A DNA stretch of 46,513 nucleotides. It comes from Prochloraceae cyanobacterium. GTDB lineage: Bacteria > Cyanobacteriota > Cyanobacteriia > Cyanobacteriales > JASJDA01. The notes beneath the pieces are model-generated. The model was not told the origin of the DNA. It was given only the letters and a program-made list of their open reading frames with translations, and ran no database searches. A program made the position numbers and the translations under genes. Where the stretch lies: the NCBI GenBank assembly GCA_030065755.1, contig JASJDA010000059.1, positions 1 to 46,513 of the forward strand, read 5' to 3'. Within the stretch, counting starts at the first letter, position 1. The number at the start of each line of letters is the position of its first letter. Positions 7,683-17,600 of the stretch are shown one piece after another.

Positions 7683-9797
7683 TTACTTCTGAGTAAGATA
7701 TTGCTCGACTAAATTAACGATCGCTTTTTCTTGAAAACCTTGGGCTAATGCTTGAAGTTTGGCAGCCAGAGGAGCATATTTTTCGTCTAATTCCACCAGA
7801 TAAATCGCTCGTTCGCGAATTTTCTTCATACTCCCCAGCATAGCTAGTTCGTAGAGTAGTTCCATCTCTTCTGGAGGCGGAGCAATTAAAGTTTGAGTGG
7901 CAGCAGCTTCCGTTATTACTAGATCCGAAGAACTCGATTCGGCTACATCCTCGTAAATCCAATCCAACTGTAAATACTCTTGTAACAGAGCCAGTAACTT
8001 TTGCTCATCTACTGGTTTGGGTAAAAATGCCTCACAACCGGCAATCTGACTTTGCTTCTTATCCATTTCCAGGACGCTAGCAGAGATGGCAATAATAATT
8101 ACATTCTCGATCTCGGAAATCTCTCTAATTTCTTTAACTGCTTCAAAGCCTGTTTTGACTGGCATGACTAAATCGGTCAAAATACAGTCTGGTTTAATTT
8201 GCTGTGCTAGTTCAATTTCCTGTTGACCGTCCTCTCCTAGAGCGATCTCAAAACCTAACGGTTCGAGCATATTCTGTAAGACGAGACGATTCTCTTCTTT
8301 ATCATCGACTACCAGAATCTGTCGCCGTTTGCCTTGATAACCGACTATTCTTCTCTGTTTACTTAATTGGTCTTGAGCCGTTACTTGTTCAACAACGGGG
8401 AAAGTCGCTTCAAACCAGAAAGTTGAACCTTTTCCTAATTCGCTGCTGACTTGTAATTGACCTCCCATCAGTTCTACTAATTGTCTACTAATGGTTAAGC
8501 CTAAACCTGTTCCTGCTGCTCGCCGTTTGACATCCCCGACTTGTTCAAAAGGTTGGAAGATTTTGGCTAATTGTTGGGGATTGATGCCTACCCCCGTATC
8601 CCTAACTTCAAAGCGAAGAGTTGTCTCGAAAGTGCTATCGTCCGATCGGTATTGCTGAAGCGAACTCACCTCTAAAGTAACTGTGCCGCGATCGGTAAAT
8701 TTAACGGCATTGCCCAAGAGATTGAGTAATACTTGTCTTAGTCTTTTTTCGTCGGCTTGAATACCTGTAGGTAGATCGGGTAAAGCTTCGTATTGAAACA
8801 AGATATCTTTTTCTGTGGCTCGCATTTTGATAATCCCTGCTACTCCTGAAAGAAAGTTAGCAAGATGAATATCGGTTAAATGTAGTTCTAGTTTGCGGGC
8901 TTCGATTTTGGAGAGATCGAGGATATCGTTAATCAGGGTGAGTAAATGGTTGCCACTTTGATGAATAATCTTTAATCCCTTGTCTCGATCGGGACTTAAA
9001 TGGCGATCGCGCCTGAGAATTTGAGCATAACCCAGAATACCGTTGAGGGGGGTGCGAAGTTCGTGACTCATGCTAGAGAGAAATTCGCTTTTGGCTTGAC
9101 TGGCTACTTCAGCTTTTTCTTTTGCTTCTTTAAGTTGGGCAGTACGTTCTTCTACTCGATGCTCTAGTTCTTGGTTGAGTTGTTGTAACTTAAGTTCGGC
9201 ACGTTTGAGAGCGAGCAAATCCTCTTGATTACTATAACCCTCACGACGCAGCCAAATCGATAGATAACTCATCATAGTGATAAAAGGCAGAAAGTAGGTG
9301 ATGTGAGAACCAAACATGACCCAAAAATGAGGGTTGTTAAAGACATAAATTGGTGAGCCGAGAGTCTGAGCGTAACCTAGTACCAGATGATGCAAGTAGA
9401 TAGATACAGTCGCGACAATAATAGTGCGCCAGTCGCGGTAATAAAGCAACACGCCGATCAAGCCAAAGGCAGAGAAATGCGCTTCGGTGACACCCCCATT
9501 CTGATGAATAATCAGGGCAGTGTAAATCATGAAGCCCAATGCCATGAATAACCGAGTTTTTAACTCTCCTGGGTATTTGTTCGTTAACCAAATCGATAGT
9601 AATAAGGTTGGCAACCCAATTACTCCGACGGCAATCAAAGTATTGTGTAAAGGAGCGAGCGCTAAACACACCAAAAACAGGAAAATGTTCATACCAACCA
9701 TAATGCGATCGGCACGTTCGCGGTAGGGTTTTAGTAGCTCGTCAAAAGCAGCTTCTGAGGCAATTATTTTGTTGAATATTGGGATATTGATAGACAT
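7683..9797 (-). CDS. Hybrid histidine kinase with multi-spanning His-rich membrane sensor
   Basis: 704 residues. The N-terminal ~185 residues form about six membrane segments and contain GGVTEAHF (101-108), YRDW (120-123) and LHHLV with H136/H137. This pattern is also seen in the membrane domains of some bacterial chemoreceptors; its ligand is unknown to me. A coiled coil (190-235) precedes the H box [13 protein letters not shown] (H245). N, G1 (RDTGVGI) and G2 ([12 protein letters not shown]) boxes are complete. The receiver has VVDD, the aspartate of LTDLVMP and the lysine of LPKPVD. The last ~65 residues are the shared helical tail. From about residue 224 (nucleotide 9128 down to the stop) it is nearly identical to the kinase ending at 13074. 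It follows the kinase ending at 9848 by 50 bp. Confidence 0.9.
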   Translation of the reverse strand: MSINIPIFNKIIASEAAFDELLKPYRERADRIMVGMNIFLFLVCLALAPLHNTLIAVGVIGLPTLLLSIWLTNKYPGELKTRLFMALGFMIYTALIIHQNGGVTEAHFSAFGLIGVLLYYRDWRTIIVATVSIYLHHLVLGYAQTLGSPIYVFNNPHFWVMFGSHITYFLPFITMMSYLSIWLRREGYSNQEDLLALKRAELKLQQLNQELEHRVEERTAQLKEAKEKAEVASQAKSEFLSSMSHELRTPLNGILGYAQILRRDRHLSPDRDKGLKIIHQSGNHLLTLINDILDLSKIEARKLELHLTDIHLANFLSGVAGIIKMRATEKDILFQYEALPDLPTGIQADEKRLRQVLLNLLGNAVKFTDRGTVTLEVSSLQQYRSDDSTFETTLRFEVRDTGVGINPQQLAKIFQPFEQVGDVKRRAAGTGLGLTISRQLVELMGGQLQVSSELGKGSTFWFEATFPVVEQVTAQDQLSKQRRIVGYQGKRRQILVVDDKEENRLVLQNMLEPLGFEIALGEDGQQEIELAQQIKPDCILTDLVMPVKTGFEAVKEIREISEIENVIIIAISASVLEMDKKQSQIAGCEAFLPKPVDEQKLLALLQEYLQLDWIYEDVAESSSSDLVITEAAATQTLIAPPPEEMELLYELAMLGSMKKIRERAIYLVELDEKYAPLAAKLQALAQGFQEKAIVNLVEQYLTQK

Positions 9798-9847
9798 TGA
9801 CGAAATAATTTTTGATAATGTAATGTTTTTTGAATAATGAACACTTT

Positions 9848-12106
9848 TTACGGCAGATATTGCTCGACTAAATTAACGATCGCCTTTTCTTGAAAACCTC
9901 GAGCCAATTCTTGGAGTTTGGCAGCAAGAGGAGCGTATTTTTCGTCTAATTCCGCCAGATAAATCGCTCTTTCGCGAATTTTCTTCATGCTGCCTAGCAT
10001 AGCTAGCTCGTAGAGTATTTCCATCTCTTCTGGAGGCGGAGCAATTAAAGTTTGAGTGGCAGTAGCTTCCGTTATTACTAGATCCGGAGAACTGGATTCG
10101 GCTACATCCTCGTAAATCCAATCCAACTGTAAATACTCTTGTAACAAAGCCAGTAACTTTTGCTCGTCTACTGGTTTGGGTAAAAATGCATCACAACCAA
10201 CAATCTGACTTTGCTTCCTGTCTATTTCCAGGACGCTAGCAGAGATGGCAAAAATAATTACATTCTCGATCTCGGAAATCTCTCTAATTTCTTTGACTGC
10301 TTCAAAGCCTGTTTTGACGGGCATGGCTAAATCAATTACAATACAATCTGGTTGTATTTCCTGTGCCAGTTCGATTGCTTGTTGACCATTTTTCCCTAAA
10401 ATAATTTCAAAATCTAGCGGTTCGAGCAGATTCTGTAATACAAGAAGATTCTCTACTATGTCATCGACTATCAGAATCTGTTGCCGTTTGCCTTGATAAC
10501 CGACTATTCTTCTTTGTTCAGTTAATTTATCCTCAGCCGTTACTTGTTCGACGACGGGGAAAGTCGCTTCAAACCAGAAAGTTGAACCTTGACCTAATTC
10601 GCTGCTGACTTGTAATTGACTTCCCATTAGTTCTACCAATTGTCGGCTAATGGTTAAGCCCAAACCTGTTCCCGTTTGACTGTATTCTATCTGTCCTACT
10701 TGTTCAAAGGGTTGGAAGATTTGTTCTAGTTGTGAGGGACTAATGCCTATTCCCGTATCCCTTACTTCAAAACGGAGAGTTTGTTGATTGGTCTCTATTT
10801 GTTTGTCTTCTGAAGTTGCTGGAACTAGACTAATATCTAAAATTACTTGTCCGCGCTCGGTAAACTTCATTGCATTACCAAGTAAGTTCAGTAATACTTG
10901 TCGGAGTCTTGTTTCATCGGCATGAATACCAATAGGGAGAGAAGATTGAGCCTGGTAGTGAAACTCCAAGTTTTTGATTTTAGCTTGCATCGCCATAATA
11001 CCCATAATGCTCTCAATAAAGTTGTTAAGGTGAAGCTCGCTAATAACTAATTCGAGTTTGCCAACTTCTATTTTGGCGAGATCGAGGATGTCATTAATCA
11101 GCGTAAGGAAATGATTACCACTGTTGTAGATAATATTTAAACCTTTAGTTTGTTTAGAGGTTAAAGTTCGATCGCGCCTAAGAATTTGAACGTAACCCAG
11201 AATTCCGTTAAGGGGAGTACGCAGTTCGTGACTCATCCTAGAGAGAAAGGCGCTTTTAGCTTGATTAGCAGCTTCCGCTTTCTCCTTCGCTTGCTGCAAT
11301 TCCCCTAGGGTTTCCTCTAGCTGAATGGCTTTTTGTGAAGCCAACCGTTCGCTTTCTTGTAAACTCTCAATTACTTTTTTGAGCTTGGCAGTCATGGTAT
11401 TAAAAGCATTAGCCAAAATAGATAATTCATCTTTACTATGAACCTCGATTTGGTGATTGAGATCTCCCTGAATTAAATACTCAGTGGCTTTAGTCATTTG
11501 AATTAGAGGTTCGGTAATCGATTGACTCAGCCACAGTGAAACTGTCGTGCCGATAATTACCACGATCGTGGCTAAGATAATACTTTGATTGCGTTCGGCT
11601 ATATTCTTATGGCGTAATTTTGCTGTAGAGAGTTCTACAGAGATTGCGCCAATTGTTTCGTGGCTCAAAATAATCGCCTTGCCAGCAACCAGACGATCTG
11701 ATTGCCAATCAAACAAGATTGTCCGACGCTGTAAAATCTTCTTGCCTAAAGGATCTGCTGTTAAGGTAAATGGGTGTTGCTCCTGAGTTTCTGTATTGGC
11801 GATAATCTTGCCGTCTTTGTTATAAATACGGCTAGATAGTAAGATTTTTTGGAGAGTTAATTCATCGATGATATCGTTAAGGAGCTCGAAATTACCAAAA
11901 TAGACTGAGTCAGTAGTTGATATGAGCAGAGTATTTAAGAGAACCTCTGCTTGTTGTTCCATTTCTTGGCGAAAGATTTGGTGATTGCGATAAATTGATA
12001 CAAAAGTTGCACTACCAATAGAAATAGAGACTAAACCGGTCATTACCAGGGTCAGTTTGGCAGCTAGAGGTATTTGCAGTTTTGAGAATTTATGCTTCCA
12101 CTTCAT
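9848..12106 (-). CDS. Membrane hybrid histidine kinase (periplasmic sensor-HAMP-HisKA-HATPase-REC)
   Basis: 752 residues. Membrane segments at about 18-38 and 174-194 enclose a ~135-residue extracytoplasmic mixed alpha/beta region ([33 protein letters not shown]) resembling CHASE/Cache-like sensors. HAMP (195-245) and a coiled coil follow. The H box is [12 protein letters not shown] (H293), and N, G1 (RDTGIGI) and G2 boxes are present. The receiver has IVDD, the aspartate of VIDLAMP and the lysine of LPKPVD. The ~65-residue helical tail closes the protein. The ATG follows directly on the stop codon of the binding lipoprotein gene (TAAATG at 12104-12109), so the two are almost certainly translationally coupled and should act together. 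Confidence 0.92.
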   Translation of the reverse strand: MKWKHKFSKLQIPLAAKLTLVMTGLVSISIGSATFVSIYRNHQIFRQEMEQQAEVLLNTLLISTTDSVYFGNFELLNDIIDELTLQKILLSSRIYNKDGKIIANTETQEQHPFTLTADPLGKKILQRRTILFDWQSDRLVAGKAIILSHETIGAISVELSTAKLRHKNIAERNQSIILATIVVIIGTTVSLWLSQSITEPLIQMTKATEYLIQGDLNHQIEVHSKDELSILANAFNTMTAKLKKVIESLQESERLASQKAIQLEETLGELQQAKEKAEAANQAKSAFLSRMSHELRTPLNGILGYVQILRRDRTLTSKQTKGLNIIYNSGNHFLTLINDILDLAKIEVGKLELVISELHLNNFIESIMGIMAMQAKIKNLEFHYQAQSSLPIGIHADETRLRQVLLNLLGNAMKFTERGQVILDISLVPATSEDKQIETNQQTLRFEVRDTGIGISPSQLEQIFQPFEQVGQIEYSQTGTGLGLTISRQLVELMGSQLQVSSELGQGSTFWFEATFPVVEQVTAEDKLTEQRRIVGYQGKRQQILIVDDIVENLLVLQNLLEPLDFEIILGKNGQQAIELAQEIQPDCIVIDLAMPVKTGFEAVKEIREISEIENVIIFAISASVLEIDRKQSQIVGCDAFLPKPVDEQKLLALLQEYLQLDWIYEDVAESSSPDLVITEATATQTLIAPPPEEMEILYELAMLGSMKKIRERAIYLAELDEKYAPLAAKLQELARGFQEKAIVNLVEQYLP

Positions 12107-13063
12107 TTATTTATTTTGATATTTTTGATAAAGGTCTTGGATTTTGTTTAAACTGTTATCGTTAGGAATTTTGTCAAACTTAGTTGTCTTATTAAATTTT
12201 TTTAGTACTGCTTTACCTTTGTTAGTTTTATCCATTGCTAATAGTATTGACGAAATTTCCTCAATTTGGTCTACTAACATATCTTCCCTAACCATGACCA
12301 GATTGCGAGCTAACTTATCTGTTTTCGCTAAGATGAGCGATTTATTCTTGATTTCTGCTGATAATTTTTCAAAGCTTTGATTATCTGTCGCTGCTGCTTC
12401 TACTTTTCCACTGAGCAACCATTCAAGACTATTTTCATCCTCATAACTGAAAACATATCCCACGTATTCCTTCGATACCTGAGTACTATATACACTTTTT
12501 TCTATCGGATTGAGTCCAGATTCTATAAGTTTAGCTAGAGGCAACATATAGCCTGTGGTAGAAAAAGGATCTTCAAAAGCAATAATTTTCCCTTTTAAAT
12601 CTGACAGAGAATTAATATTGTTATCTTTCATAGTAAAAATCACTGAGTAATATTCGGCATTACCTTTTTTCCAGCGACGCAAAATCGGTTTGGCATTAGC
12701 ACCATTCATAGCTAGCATCGCAGGATAGGGGCTGTCTATATAAAGATCCACTTCCCCAGATTTAAGCCAGGCGATCATGGTATCCATATCACGAGCAATT
12801 TTCACTTTACCGAGATCGAATTGGTCAGAATTAGCAGCTAGATAATCAGCTAAAGGTTGGATTGTCCTAATTTTTTTTTGCGGGTTATCAGAAATATCCG
12901 CCAACACAATCGTCTTTTGTACTTCAGGCGATTGATTGGGCTCGGAAACCTTCTTGGGAGAAGTATTAGTTTTAAGTATATTTTGAGGACTACAAGCCAC
13001 AATACCAAATACGATTAAGGCCAAACTGATAAAAGTTAAAGATTTGTTTTTCAAAATCAGCAT
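12107..13063 (-). CDS. PhnD-like periplasmic binding lipoprotein 4 (coupled to a kinase)
   Basis: 318 residues. The signal peptide ends in lipobox GIVACS (C24) and lacks the RR motif of the other three lipoproteins. The mature protein shows the phosphonate-type binding fold: KTIVLADISDNPQKKIRTI, YLAAN, DLYIDSPYPAMLA, NINSLSDLKGKIIAFEDPFSTTGYMLPL. It is only distantly related to lipoproteins 1-3. A likely ribosome site AGGAAA overlaps the stop of the upstream kinase gene, 10 bp before the ATG, and its own stop touches the ATG of the next kinase. The kinase-lipoprotein-kinase order with such spacing suggests a periplasmic receptor for one or both kinases. The ligand is unknown. Confidence 0.9.
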   Translation of the reverse strand: MLILKNKSLTFISLALIVFGIVACSPQNILKTNTSPKKVSEPNQSPEVQKTIVLADISDNPQKKIRTIQPLADYLAANSDQFDLGKVKIARDMDTMIAWLKSGEVDLYIDSPYPAMLAMNGANAKPILRRWKKGNAEYYSVIFTMKDNNINSLSDLKGKIIAFEDPFSTTGYMLPLAKLIESGLNPIEKSVYSTQVSKEYVGYVFSYEDENSLEWLLSGKVEAAATDNQSFEKLSAEIKNKSLILAKTDKLARNLVMVREDMLVDQIEEISSILLAMDKTNKGKAVLKKFNKTTKFDKIPNDNSLNKIQDLYQKYQNK

Positions 13064-13073
13064 GATATTTTTC

Positions 13074-15437
13074 CTATAGATATTGTTTGACTAAATTAAC
13101 GATCGCTTTTTCTTGAAAACCTTGAGCTAATGCTTGAAGTTTGGCAGTCAGAGGAGCATATTTTTCGTCTAATTCCGCCAGATAAATTGCTCGTTCTCTG
13201 ATTTTTTTCATACTCCCCAACATGGCTAGCTCGTAGAGTATTTCCATCTCTTCTGGAGGCGGGGCAATAAAAGTTTGAGTGGCAGCAGCTTCCGTTATTA
13301 GTCGCTCGGGACAACTCGATTCGGCTACATCCTGGTAAATCCAATCCAACTGTAAATACTCTTGTAATAAGTCAAGTAACTTTTGCTCGTCTACTGGTTT
13401 GGGTAAAAAGGAATCGCAACCCATGAGCCGACTTTTTGCTCGCTCCATTTCTAGGACGCTAGCAGAGATGGCAATAATAATTACATTCTCGATCTCGGGA
13501 ATCTCTCTAATTTCTTTAACTGCTTCAAAGCCTGTTTTGACTGGCATGACTAAATCGGTCAAAATACAGTCTGGTTTGATTTGCTGTGCCAGCTCTACTT
13601 CCTGTTGACCGTCCTCTCCTAGAGTTATCTCAAAACCTAACGGTTCGAGCATGTGCTGTAAGACTAGACGATTCTCTTCTTTATCGTCGACTACCAGAAT
13701 CTGTCGCCGTTTGCCTCGATAACCGACTATTCTTCTCTGTTGAGTTAATGTATCCTGAGCCGTTACTTGTTCGACCACGGGGAAAGTCGCTTCAAACCAA
13801 AAAGTTGAACCTTTTCCTAATTCGCTGCTGACTTGTAATTGACCTCCCATCAGTTCTACTAATTGTCTACTAATGGTTAAGCCTAAACCCGTTCCTGCTG
13901 CTCGCCGTTTGACATCTGAGGCTTGTTCAAAGGGTTGGAAGATTTTGGTTAATTGTTGGGGACTCATGCCTATCCCTCTATCCCTAACTTCAAAGCGAAG
14001 AGTTTGCTTTAAACTGCTATCCTCTGATTGCTCTTGCTGAAGAGAACTTACTAATAAAGTAACTGTGCCGCGATCGGTAAATTTAACGGCATTGCCCAAG
14101 AGATTGAGTAATACTTGTCTCAGTCTTTTTTCGTCGGCTTGAATACCTGTAGGGAGATCGGGTAAAGCTTCGTATTGAAACAAGATATCTTTTTCTGTGG
14201 CTCGCATTTTAATAATGCCTGCTACATCTGAAAGAAAGCTGGCCAGATGAATATCGGTTAAATATAGTTCTAGTTTGCGAGCTTCGATTTTGGCGAGATC
14301 GAGGATATCGTTAATTAAGGTCAGTAAGTGTTTGCCACTTTGATAAATAATTTTTAATCCCTTGTCTCGATCGGGAGTTAAATGGCGATCGCGCCTGAGA
14401 ATTTGAGCGTAACCGATAATGCCGTTGAGGGGGGTGCGAAGTTCGTGGCTCATGCTAGAGAGAAATTCACTTTTGGCTTGACTGGCTACTTCCGCTTGTT
14501 CCTTGGCTGCTTGCAGTTTAGTGGTGCGATCTCGAACCTTTTTTTCCAAGGTATGACTATAGTCATGAATGAGACTGGCCAGTTTGCTGTAAGTATCTAT
14601 CATATAGCTAATTTCATCGTCTTGATGCCCTTCGATCGGGTAATACACCTGGGAATAGTCTGCTGAGGATTGTCCATTGCCGATCTGGTCTTTAGAGCTA
14701 TAAGCCTGGCGCGCTTGATGACTCTCTTCTAGAAAATTTGTAAAGCGGACAATCCGACGCATGGGGTTCATTACCACAATCGTTAAAATACCTGAGCAAG
14801 CCAGAATCATCAGAATGAGTCCGCTTGTACTGATGAGTAAGAAATTCCTGATATATCTTTTATTATCTTGTAATAGCTTTTCTCGGTCAGCCTGAATCTG
14901 CTGTAACACTTGGGTTAACTCTCCTGCGACTTTACCGCCTTTTCCCCTAACAAATCGATCGCCAGCTGTGCGATCCTGCGTTTTCTCAAAAATTTCGATA
15001 CCTTGGTAGTAGATATCCATCAATTGGGCATGGTTGCGGACAAACAGCTTTAAGTCAGCCCGATAAGTTTCCGCCAAAGGGTTTTGTAAAATTTCGTCTA
15101 TTTTTGTTTGAATATTCTCGCTCATCTCATTGACACGACCGAGATATTTGTCCATATCCTTCTTATCGTGCCCTCGCAAAAACAAATTTTTGCGGTCTTT
15201 TGCCTGACGAATGAAGTATTTGTTAACGGTTTCTACTTCACGGCTAAGTTCGTCAAACTCCAGGAGCGATTGGTTAATCATTTCAAGTCTACTAGCAATG
15301 AAATAAACTGAGACTGATATCGTCGAAATCAAAAAAAAGGCATACCCACCTAAAAACCACAAAGTTTTATTGAGTACACTTGTTTTGTGAGGTCGATTAA
15401 GCAGAGATATCTTTTTAGTCTTTTGAGAAGGATTCAT
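13074..15437 (-). CDS. Membrane hybrid histidine kinase with helical-bundle sensor
   Basis: 787 residues from the ATG at 15437; a TTG at 15452 would add five residues. Membrane segments (about 26-49 and 197-224) enclose a helical-bundle periplasmic region containing KNLFLRGHD, a motif common in four-helix-bundle sensors of chemoreceptors. A HAMP-like/linker region and coiled coil follow, then the H box [13 protein letters not shown] (H331), N box, G1 (RDRGIGM, with R in place of the usual T) and G2. The receiver has VVDD, the aspartate of LTDLVMP and the lysine of LPKPVD. The helical tail ends in KQYL. The DNA from 13074 to about 14507 is nearly a copy of the kinase ending at 7683. It is the first kinase after the EAL gene. 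Confidence 0.9.
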   Translation of the reverse strand: MNPSQKTKKISLLNRPHKTSVLNKTLWFLGGYAFFLISTISVSVYFIASRLEMINQSLLEFDELSREVETVNKYFIRQAKDRKNLFLRGHDKKDMDKYLGRVNEMSENIQTKIDEILQNPLAETYRADLKLFVRNHAQLMDIYYQGIEIFEKTQDRTAGDRFVRGKGGKVAGELTQVLQQIQADREKLLQDNKRYIRNFLLISTSGLILMILACSGILTIVVMNPMRRIVRFTNFLEESHQARQAYSSKDQIGNGQSSADYSQVYYPIEGHQDDEISYMIDTYSKLASLIHDYSHTLEKKVRDRTTKLQAAKEQAEVASQAKSEFLSSMSHELRTPLNGIIGYAQILRRDRHLTPDRDKGLKIIYQSGKHLLTLINDILDLAKIEARKLELYLTDIHLASFLSDVAGIIKMRATEKDILFQYEALPDLPTGIQADEKRLRQVLLNLLGNAVKFTDRGTVTLLVSSLQQEQSEDSSLKQTLRFEVRDRGIGMSPQQLTKIFQPFEQASDVKRRAAGTGLGLTISRQLVELMGGQLQVSSELGKGSTFWFEATFPVVEQVTAQDTLTQQRRIVGYRGKRRQILVVDDKEENRLVLQHMLEPLGFEITLGEDGQQEVELAQQIKPDCILTDLVMPVKTGFEAVKEIREIPEIENVIIIAISASVLEMERAKSRLMGCDSFLPKPVDEQKLLDLLQEYLQLDWIYQDVAESSCPERLITEAAATQTFIAPPPEEMEILYELAMLGSMKKIRERAIYLAELDEKYAPLTAKLQALAQGFQEKAIVNLVKQYL

Positions 15438-15550
15438 AATTGTTACTAACAATCGAGGAAATTATTGAGTTTGAGGCGGCTCATGAATTTATGGGGGTTC
15501 AATAGTTCCAGGTTTAGTATTCCCTCCCAGATAAGTCAATTCGATGCGCA

Positions 15551-15654
15551 GATTTGGGATTTATGATTTTGGATTGAAATCAATCGGAGCACGTACTTAC
15601 GATCGAGCTCGAAGCTGAATTTAATCCCCAATCCAAAATCTAAAATCCAAAATT
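15551..15654. repeat. Inverted AT-rich interspersed repeat
   Basis: Imperfect inverted repeat between the kinase start and the EAL gene. One arm (about 15551-15577) reads GATTTGGGATTTATG and onwards. The other arm (about 15630-15654) is built of AATCCAAAATC-type units. Similar ATTTTGGATTTTAGATT-type repeats occur between genes in many cyanobacteria. It could fold into a hairpin in the transcript that links the EAL gene to the kinase. Confidence 0.6.
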
Positions 15655-15697
15655 GTTTGGTCAATTATTATCAATCCCAGTTACACTAGTTGTTTTC

Positions 15698-17449
15698 TCA
15701 TGCAACTGCTTTTATTATTCCCTGTTTACTGCTCGATAATAACTTTTCAAATTCTGCTGCTGGTAAAGGAGGACTGAATAAGTAGCCTTGGATTTCATCG
15801 CATTGATGTTTCCTCAATATAGCCAATTCTGCTTCGGTTTCTATTCCTTCGGCGATCGTTCTCAAGCCGAGCAGATTTGACATCTCAATAAAGGATTTGG
15901 TAATGGCATCATTAGTAGGATTTGTGTTAATGTCCCGTACGAAACACTTATCAATTTTGAGAATATCGAAGGGGAATTGTTTCAAATAGTTGAAAGATGA
16001 ATAGCCAGTACCAAAATCATCTAAAGCCAGTTTTATTCCTAACTTTTTAATTTGATTTAAGCGCTGAATGTTAATATCTACGTCATCGATGAGAATTTGT
16101 TCGGTTAGCTCTAGCTCTAGATACTGAGGAGCTAATTTTGAATCTGATAAGCTTTGCATAATTATGCGGTACAAATCTGGTTGCTTTAATTGATTGGCAG
16201 AAAGATTCACCGAGACCCGAATTGGCTCTAATCCGTCTCGATGCCAAGCACTAACTTGACGACAAGCTTCCTGCAACACCCAAGTACCAATGGGGTTAAT
16301 TAAACCACTTTCCTCGGCGATCGGAATAAATTGGTTAGGACCAACGACTCCTCGCTTGGAACTAAACCAGCGTAACAGTGCCTCAGCAGCAACGATTTGA
16401 CCAGTTTTGAGATTAATTTGTGGTTGATAATAGATTTGAAATTCTTCTCTTTCTAAGGCATAGTAGAGATCTGCTTCTATGCTTAGGTCGCCACTAGTAG
16501 GAATTTCGAGATCTTCGCCATAAAACTGATATTGATTTTTACCCTGTTGCTTAGCATATTTCATTGCTTTAGTGGCATGGCAAAGTAATTTATTAATCTC
16601 CTGACCGTCGAAAGGATAGCAAGCAATACCCAGGCTAGCGGTCATAAAAATTTCTCGCTCGTCTATTAAGAAAGGACGACGAAGTTCCCCAAGGATATTT
16701 TGAGCATAATTAGCTACTGAATGTTCGCCGCTTAGTGGATTGAGGATAATGGCAAATTCATCATTGTTCAAACGAGCGATCGAGCCATTATTACCAATGC
16801 AATTGCTTAACCGTTGGGCAATAATTTGCAAAATTAAGTCCCCGTTTAAACTGCCCAAAAAATCATTGATTCTCCCGAAACGATCTAAATTCAGACAAAT
16901 AACCGCTATTCTAGTATTTAAACGATTATTTATATCTTGTTGCTGCTCCCAACCGAAACTCAAAATATCCTCGAACATATCTCGTAACAATAGCTGATTG
17001 GGAAGATCGGTCAAACTATCGTAATACATCCAATCTTTGCGGGAATCTTTGGCAAGGGATTGCTTAATTTTTACTTGCTCTTGATGTTTACTCAGTGCAA
17101 TCTTAATGGTGGCGTGTAATTCTTTTTCCTTAAAAGGTTTGAGAAGATAACCGTAAGAGCCAGTTTTCGCGGCTCGCTCTAGAGTTTCTTCATCTGCATA
17201 AGCTGTTAAATAAATAACAGGAATATCATCGATCTCTCTAATTTTGGCAGCAGTTTCAATCCCGTCCATATCTCCTTTGATAGCAATATCCATCAGGATT
17301 AGATCGGGCTTAGTCGAACTAGCTTTTGCGATCGCCTCTTTTCCCGATGAAACAATTCCATTAATGGAATAGCCAAACTTTTTGAGTTTTCTAGATAAAT
17401 TTTTAGCAATCAACAATTCATCTTCGACTATTAATATGTTAGTTGTCAT
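15698..17449 (-). CDS. Receiver-GGDEF-EAL protein, probable c-di-GMP phosphodiesterase
   Basis: 583 residues. The receiver (1-120) has VEDE near the start, D54 in LILMDIAI and the lysine of LLKPF. A GGDEF domain (about 140-305) has the signature changed to LNNDEF (227-232), so cyclase activity is unlikely. The EAL domain (about 325-575) is complete in its visible catalytic motifs: EALLRW (356-361), NLSANQL, LELTEQ, DDFGTGYSSF, KIDKCFV, AEGIETEAEL, QGYLFSPPLP. The likely role is to break down c-di-GMP when the receiver is phosphorylated by a kinase of this array. A good ribosome site AAGGAG lies 6 bp before the ATG. It is the first complete gene of the minus-strand run. Its 3' end has a decayed copy at 7494-7604. 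Confidence 0.92.
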   Translation of the reverse strand: MTTNILIVEDELLIAKNLSRKLKKFGYSINGIVSSGKEAIAKASSTKPDLILMDIAIKGDMDGIETAAKIREIDDIPVIYLTAYADEETLERAAKTGSYGYLLKPFKEKELHATIKIALSKHQEQVKIKQSLAKDSRKDWMYYDSLTDLPNQLLLRDMFEDILSFGWEQQQDINNRLNTRIAVICLNLDRFGRINDFLGSLNGDLILQIIAQRLSNCIGNNGSIARLNNDEFAIILNPLSGEHSVANYAQNILGELRRPFLIDEREIFMTASLGIACYPFDGQEINKLLCHATKAMKYAKQQGKNQYQFYGEDLEIPTSGDLSIEADLYYALEREEFQIYYQPQINLKTGQIVAAEALLRWFSSKRGVVGPNQFIPIAEESGLINPIGTWVLQEACRQVSAWHRDGLEPIRVSVNLSANQLKQPDLYRIIMQSLSDSKLAPQYLELELTEQILIDDVDINIQRLNQIKKLGIKLALDDFGTGYSSFNYLKQFPFDILKIDKCFVRDINTNPTNDAITKSFIEMSNLLGLRTIAEGIETEAELAILRKHQCDEIQGYLFSPPLPAAEFEKLLSSSKQGIIKAVA

Positions 17450-17470
17450 TGTTATTCTCCTTATTTGTTT

Positions 17471-17600
17471 TTAAAAACGACTGGTGTAATTCAATTCAGA
17501 AAAAACGATCTTAAATAAAGTACCGTTACAGTTTTCTATTTCAAGTGTTCCCTCCAATTGTTCTGTTAAAGTGCAATTGAAGATGTGGAGCCCACCACCT
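17471..17600 (-). pseudogene. C-terminal remnant of a HisKA_2-type kinase
   Basis: Minus-strand reading gives CTLTEQLEGTLEIENCNGTL and then FKIVFSELNYTSRF before a stop at 17471-17473. This matches the end of the receiver-HisKA_2 kinase at 818-2158 (CTLTEQLEGEIEMKRCQGTS, FNLVFAELNYRSRF). Upstream only a short stretch (GGGLHIFN) remains related; the kinase body is gone. It lies 21 bp upstream of the EAL start, suggesting that a HisKA_2 kinase gene once preceded the EAL gene. Confidence 0.8.

Noticed and set aside
7714-7962. 82-codon minus-strand frames that recur at 7714-7962, 9873-10121 and 13096-13344
   Set aside because: They look conserved only because they lie in another frame of the three nearly identical kinase 3' ends.
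8204-8449. Plus-strand 81-codon frame, recurring at 13586-13831
   Set aside because: Antisense shadow of the duplicated receiver-coding part of the kinases.
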